Shown: positions 62,709 through 64,000 of the stretch, one piece after another | Layout of the letters: each line of letters starts with the position of its first letter | Numbering within the stretch: the first letter of the stretch is position 1 | Source: Streptomyces sp. NBC_01210 | Lineage (GTDB): Bacteria; Actinomycetota; Actinomycetes; Streptomycetales; Streptomycetaceae | Length of the DNA: 64,000 nucleotides | Reading direction: 5' to 3' | NCBI RefSeq assembly: GCF_036010325.1 | Contig: NZ_CP108549.1 | Coordinates: 3,968,001-4,032,000 of the forward strand | Made by a program: the position numbers and the translations under genes | Notes under the pieces: generated by a model | Databases searched by the model: none | Seen by the model: the letters and a program-made list of their open reading frames with translations, nothing else | What the model was told of the DNA's origin: nothing

Positions 62709-62929
62709 CGCCTTCTCAGCGACCGCACGGCGACGAGCCGGGTACGCGCGTGGATGGTCAGCAGCTCGCCCGACTCGAAGACCAGTTGCTTGGCCCCCTG
62801 GGAAAGCCGGAAGAGGTCTCTCACCCGGCAGGCACGGCCGCCCAGTTGGATGACGTCGCCTCGCTGCACGGTGGCCGCGGTGACCTCGATACTGGCGACC
62901 AGCGCGCCGCCGGGGGCCCATGCGTTCAT
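62705..62929 (-). CDS. Small beta-rich protein of the GntR operon
   Basis: 74 residues from ATG 62929, in ATGA overlap with the preceding gene. ASIEVTAATVQRGDVIQLGGRACRVRDLF looks like a small beta-barrel; LTIHARTRLVAVRSLRRR ends it. Typical of AICE head operons; unknown function. Confidence 0.65.
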   Translation of the reverse strand: MNAWAPGGALVASIEVTAATVQRGDVIQLGGRACRVRDLFRLSQGAKQLVFESGELLTIHARTRLVAVRSLRRR

Positions 62930-63147
62930 CGCTGCACCTCCGTGGTGGGGAATCGGTCGGCTGCCGGGTGGCACGGGCAATCGCACGCTTCGTAGATCAC
63001 AGGAAGGTCGACCGGGGCCGAAGCCGGGGAGGACTCCGCGCAGGCCGGGTGCGTGCCGATGCGGCAGGCGGTCGAGCGGTAGGGAACGGCCGAAGCGTCC
63101 GCGATGCGGAGACGCCGGCGAGACGGCATTGAGGACCTTGAGGGCAT
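62926..63147 (-). CDS. Small Cys-containing protein of the GntR operon
   Basis: 73 residues. ATG 63147 is chosen because it shares bases with the upstream TGA (TGATG); an in-frame ATG at 63129 is possible. The C-terminal half has CRIGTHPACAES and EACDCPCHPAAD, five Cys and two His suitable for zinc. Unknown function. Confidence 0.55.
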   Translation of the reverse strand: MPSRSSMPSRRRLRIADASAVPYRSTACRIGTHPACAESSPASAPVDLPVIYEACDCPCHPAADRFPTTEVQR

Positions 63148-63458
63148 CAGTGGACCCCCGCGAGGGCCGACCACGCATGGATCGGCAGATGGGGAGCGAC
63201 GACCACCGAGCGCGTGCGAGCGCGCTTCTCCCAGGCCAACACGTACGGGCGGACGAGCGCGATGTCCTCACCCGCGAGCGAGTGACGTTGGTCCGCGTCG
63301 ATGGAGGCCCGCCCCAGGATGACCGTCAACGCGTCAGCGGACATGGGGAATGTGGAAGCGGTCGGCGGGCGGACGGCCGTTAAGGGGCGGCGGTGCCTGC
63401 CCCTGGCGGAGTGACGCGCCCTGGTGAGGGAGACGGCGCGGCGGATACGGTTGAGCAC
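63147..63458 (-). CDS. Small hypothetical of the GntR operon
   Basis: 103 residues from ATG 63458. A basic Arg-rich N-terminus (1-30), then STFPMSADALTVILGRASID...GEDIALVRPYVLAWEKR. Repeatedly found in Streptomyces mobile-element operons in this setting; function unknown. Coupled to the following gene by TGATG. Confidence 0.65.
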   Translation of the reverse strand: MLNRIRRAVSLTRARHSARGRHRRPLTAVRPPTASTFPMSADALTVILGRASIDADQRHSLAGEDIALVRPYVLAWEKRARTRSVVVAPHLPIHAWSALAGVH

Positions 63459-63470
63459 GCTGTTCAGCTC

Positions 63471-63776
63471 CTATCGCTGATGGCCCGGTCCCCCGACATC
63501 GCCCGTCGTGGGGACCGTTTTGCGTACGACCGCCCAGAGGGTGCGGCCGTTCAGGCTGGTGGCGAGGAGTCCGAACCGATCGGCCTCGGCCACCACTTCC
63601 AGGACCTCCCGCCAGGACTCGGCGGAGAGCGATTCCGGCACCTCCGCTTCGACTGACGTGTGTAAGGCGTGCTCCTCCAGGCGCGCGGGGAGCCCGATGG
63701 CGGACAGCCGGGCGGCGAGGGCCGCCGCGCTAACTCCCGAAGCGGGCACAGGGCAGCCTCCGTCACCGGCAATCAC
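63471..63776 (-). CDS. First small gene of the GntR-headed operon
   Basis: 101 residues from ATG 63776. VSAAALAARLSAIGLPARLEEH, then VEAEVPESLSAESWREVLEVVAEADRFGLLA and LNGRTLWAVVRK: a small alpha/beta protein. Directly downstream of the two operators, so probably under GntR control. Function unknown. Confidence 0.65.
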   Translation of the reverse strand: MIAGDGGCPVPASGVSAAALAARLSAIGLPARLEEHALHTSVEAEVPESLSAESWREVLEVVAEADRFGLLATSLNGRTLWAVVRKTVPTTGDVGGPGHQR

Positions 63777-63787
63777 TTTGCGTGAAG

Positions 63788-63818
63788 CTAGTTAACTAGA
63801 TTAGAGCTAGTGGACTAG
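63788..63818. promoter_or_regulatory. Paired palindromic operators between divergent GntR-type genes
   Basis: CTAGTTAACTAG (63788-63799, perfect palindrome) and CTAGTGGACTAG (63807-63818, two central mismatches), starting 19 bases apart, each followed by ATT. GCTAGT-N2-ACTAGAT is a direct repeat as well. The position between two divergent starts marks a GntR (KorSA-type) operator. Confidence 0.75.
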
Positions 63819-63827
63819 ATTTTCCAT

Positions 63828-64000
63828 ATGCCTGAGCAGCCGCCCTATCTCCGCATCGCCGACGAACTCCGGCGGCGGATCGCGGAGCACGTATGGGAGC
63901 CGGGGGACCGCCTCCCGTCCCGCGCCCAGATCGGCCAGGAATGCGGCGTGGGCGAGAACGTGGTCCGCCGGGCTCAGGAGTTGCTGATCTCGCAAGGCGT
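63828..64000 (+). CDS. GntR-family regulator, N-terminal part (runs off window)
   Basis: ATG 63828 opens MPEQPPYLRIADELRRRIAE, then HVWEPGDRLPSRAQIGQECG and VGENVVRRAQELLISQG, the winged HTH of the GntR family. At least 57 residues; the ligand-binding part lies outside. Its start is 10 bases past the second operator, so it is likely autoregulated. Confidence 0.85.
   Translation, partial: MPEQPPYLRIADELRRRIAEHVWEPGDRLPSRAQIGQECGVGENVVRRAQELLISQG

Larger units (their letters stand above)
61665..64000. mobile_element. Regulatory head of a second plasmid/AICE-like module (right end outside window)
   Basis: Two divergent GntR-type genes with shared operators and a run of small coupled genes are the standard front end of Streptomyces AICE and plasmid transfer regions. 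The transfer, rep and int genes should lie to the right. Confidence 0.6.

Overview
The window is high-G+C actinobacterial DNA and looks like a Streptomyces chromosome. It carries hrdD, the sepX/glpR-moeA(glp)-galU cell-division locus, AICE-type transfer genes, many GTG/TTG starts and ATGA/GTGA stop-start overlaps. About half is conserved core and half is accessory DNA stacked at tRNA genes.

1-5.9 kb: the end of a tyrosine recombinase, a small HTH protein, a frameshifted DUF2829/Tad2-like gene, a surface protein next to a secreted S1-type protease with FG-GAP repeats, and a secreted protein followed by a small membrane protein (toxin/immunity-like layout, unproven). 5.6-9.1 kb: a GNAT acetyltransferase remnant abutting an intact Tn3-family transposase.

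9.1-17.7 kb: the transfer-replication-integration arm of an actinomycete integrative and conjugative element (AICE): transfer ATPase (TraSA type), Spd-like small proteins, C5 cytosine methyltransferase, ASCH protein, RepSA-like initiator, excisionase and integrase. It ends at the 3' end of tRNA-Ala(CGC). The second attachment site is not visible. The Tn3 gene lies directly upstream of the transfer operon, where regulators would be expected.

17.7-49.7 kb: core chromosome. Order: sepX/glpR, rimJ-like, mog, moaC, moeA (glp), galU; 5-formyl-THF cyclo-ligase; penicillin acylase; K+/H+ antiporter; MFS; FmdB zinc ribbon; mtnP; CpaB-like; mscL; LtrA; P1/NylC-type hydrolase; DUF6227; VC0807; a decayed fructose-PTS EIIB fragment; DHA2 exporter with divergent WYL regulator; hrdD with a sigma-R type promoter; GNAT; extradiol dioxygenase with divergent MarR; DHA2 exporter with TetR; M6 metalloprotease; acyl-CoA synthetase.

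50.0-64.0 kb: accessory DNA at tRNA-Arg(CCU). A 27-bp copy of the tRNA 3' end recurs 5 kb downstream and brackets an island of low-G+C membrane/surface genes with no recombinase. Beyond it lie a 952-residue FG-GAP/TPR-like/CAP/RCC1 fusion containing three almost identical 270-bp repeats, a glycine-rich repeat protein, and the regulatory head of another plasmid/AICE-like module (frameshifted GntR-UTRA gene, four small coupled genes, two palindromic operators, divergent GntR gene running off the window). A 23-bp motif beside the AICE integrase recurs twice in this zone, suggesting relics of related elements.
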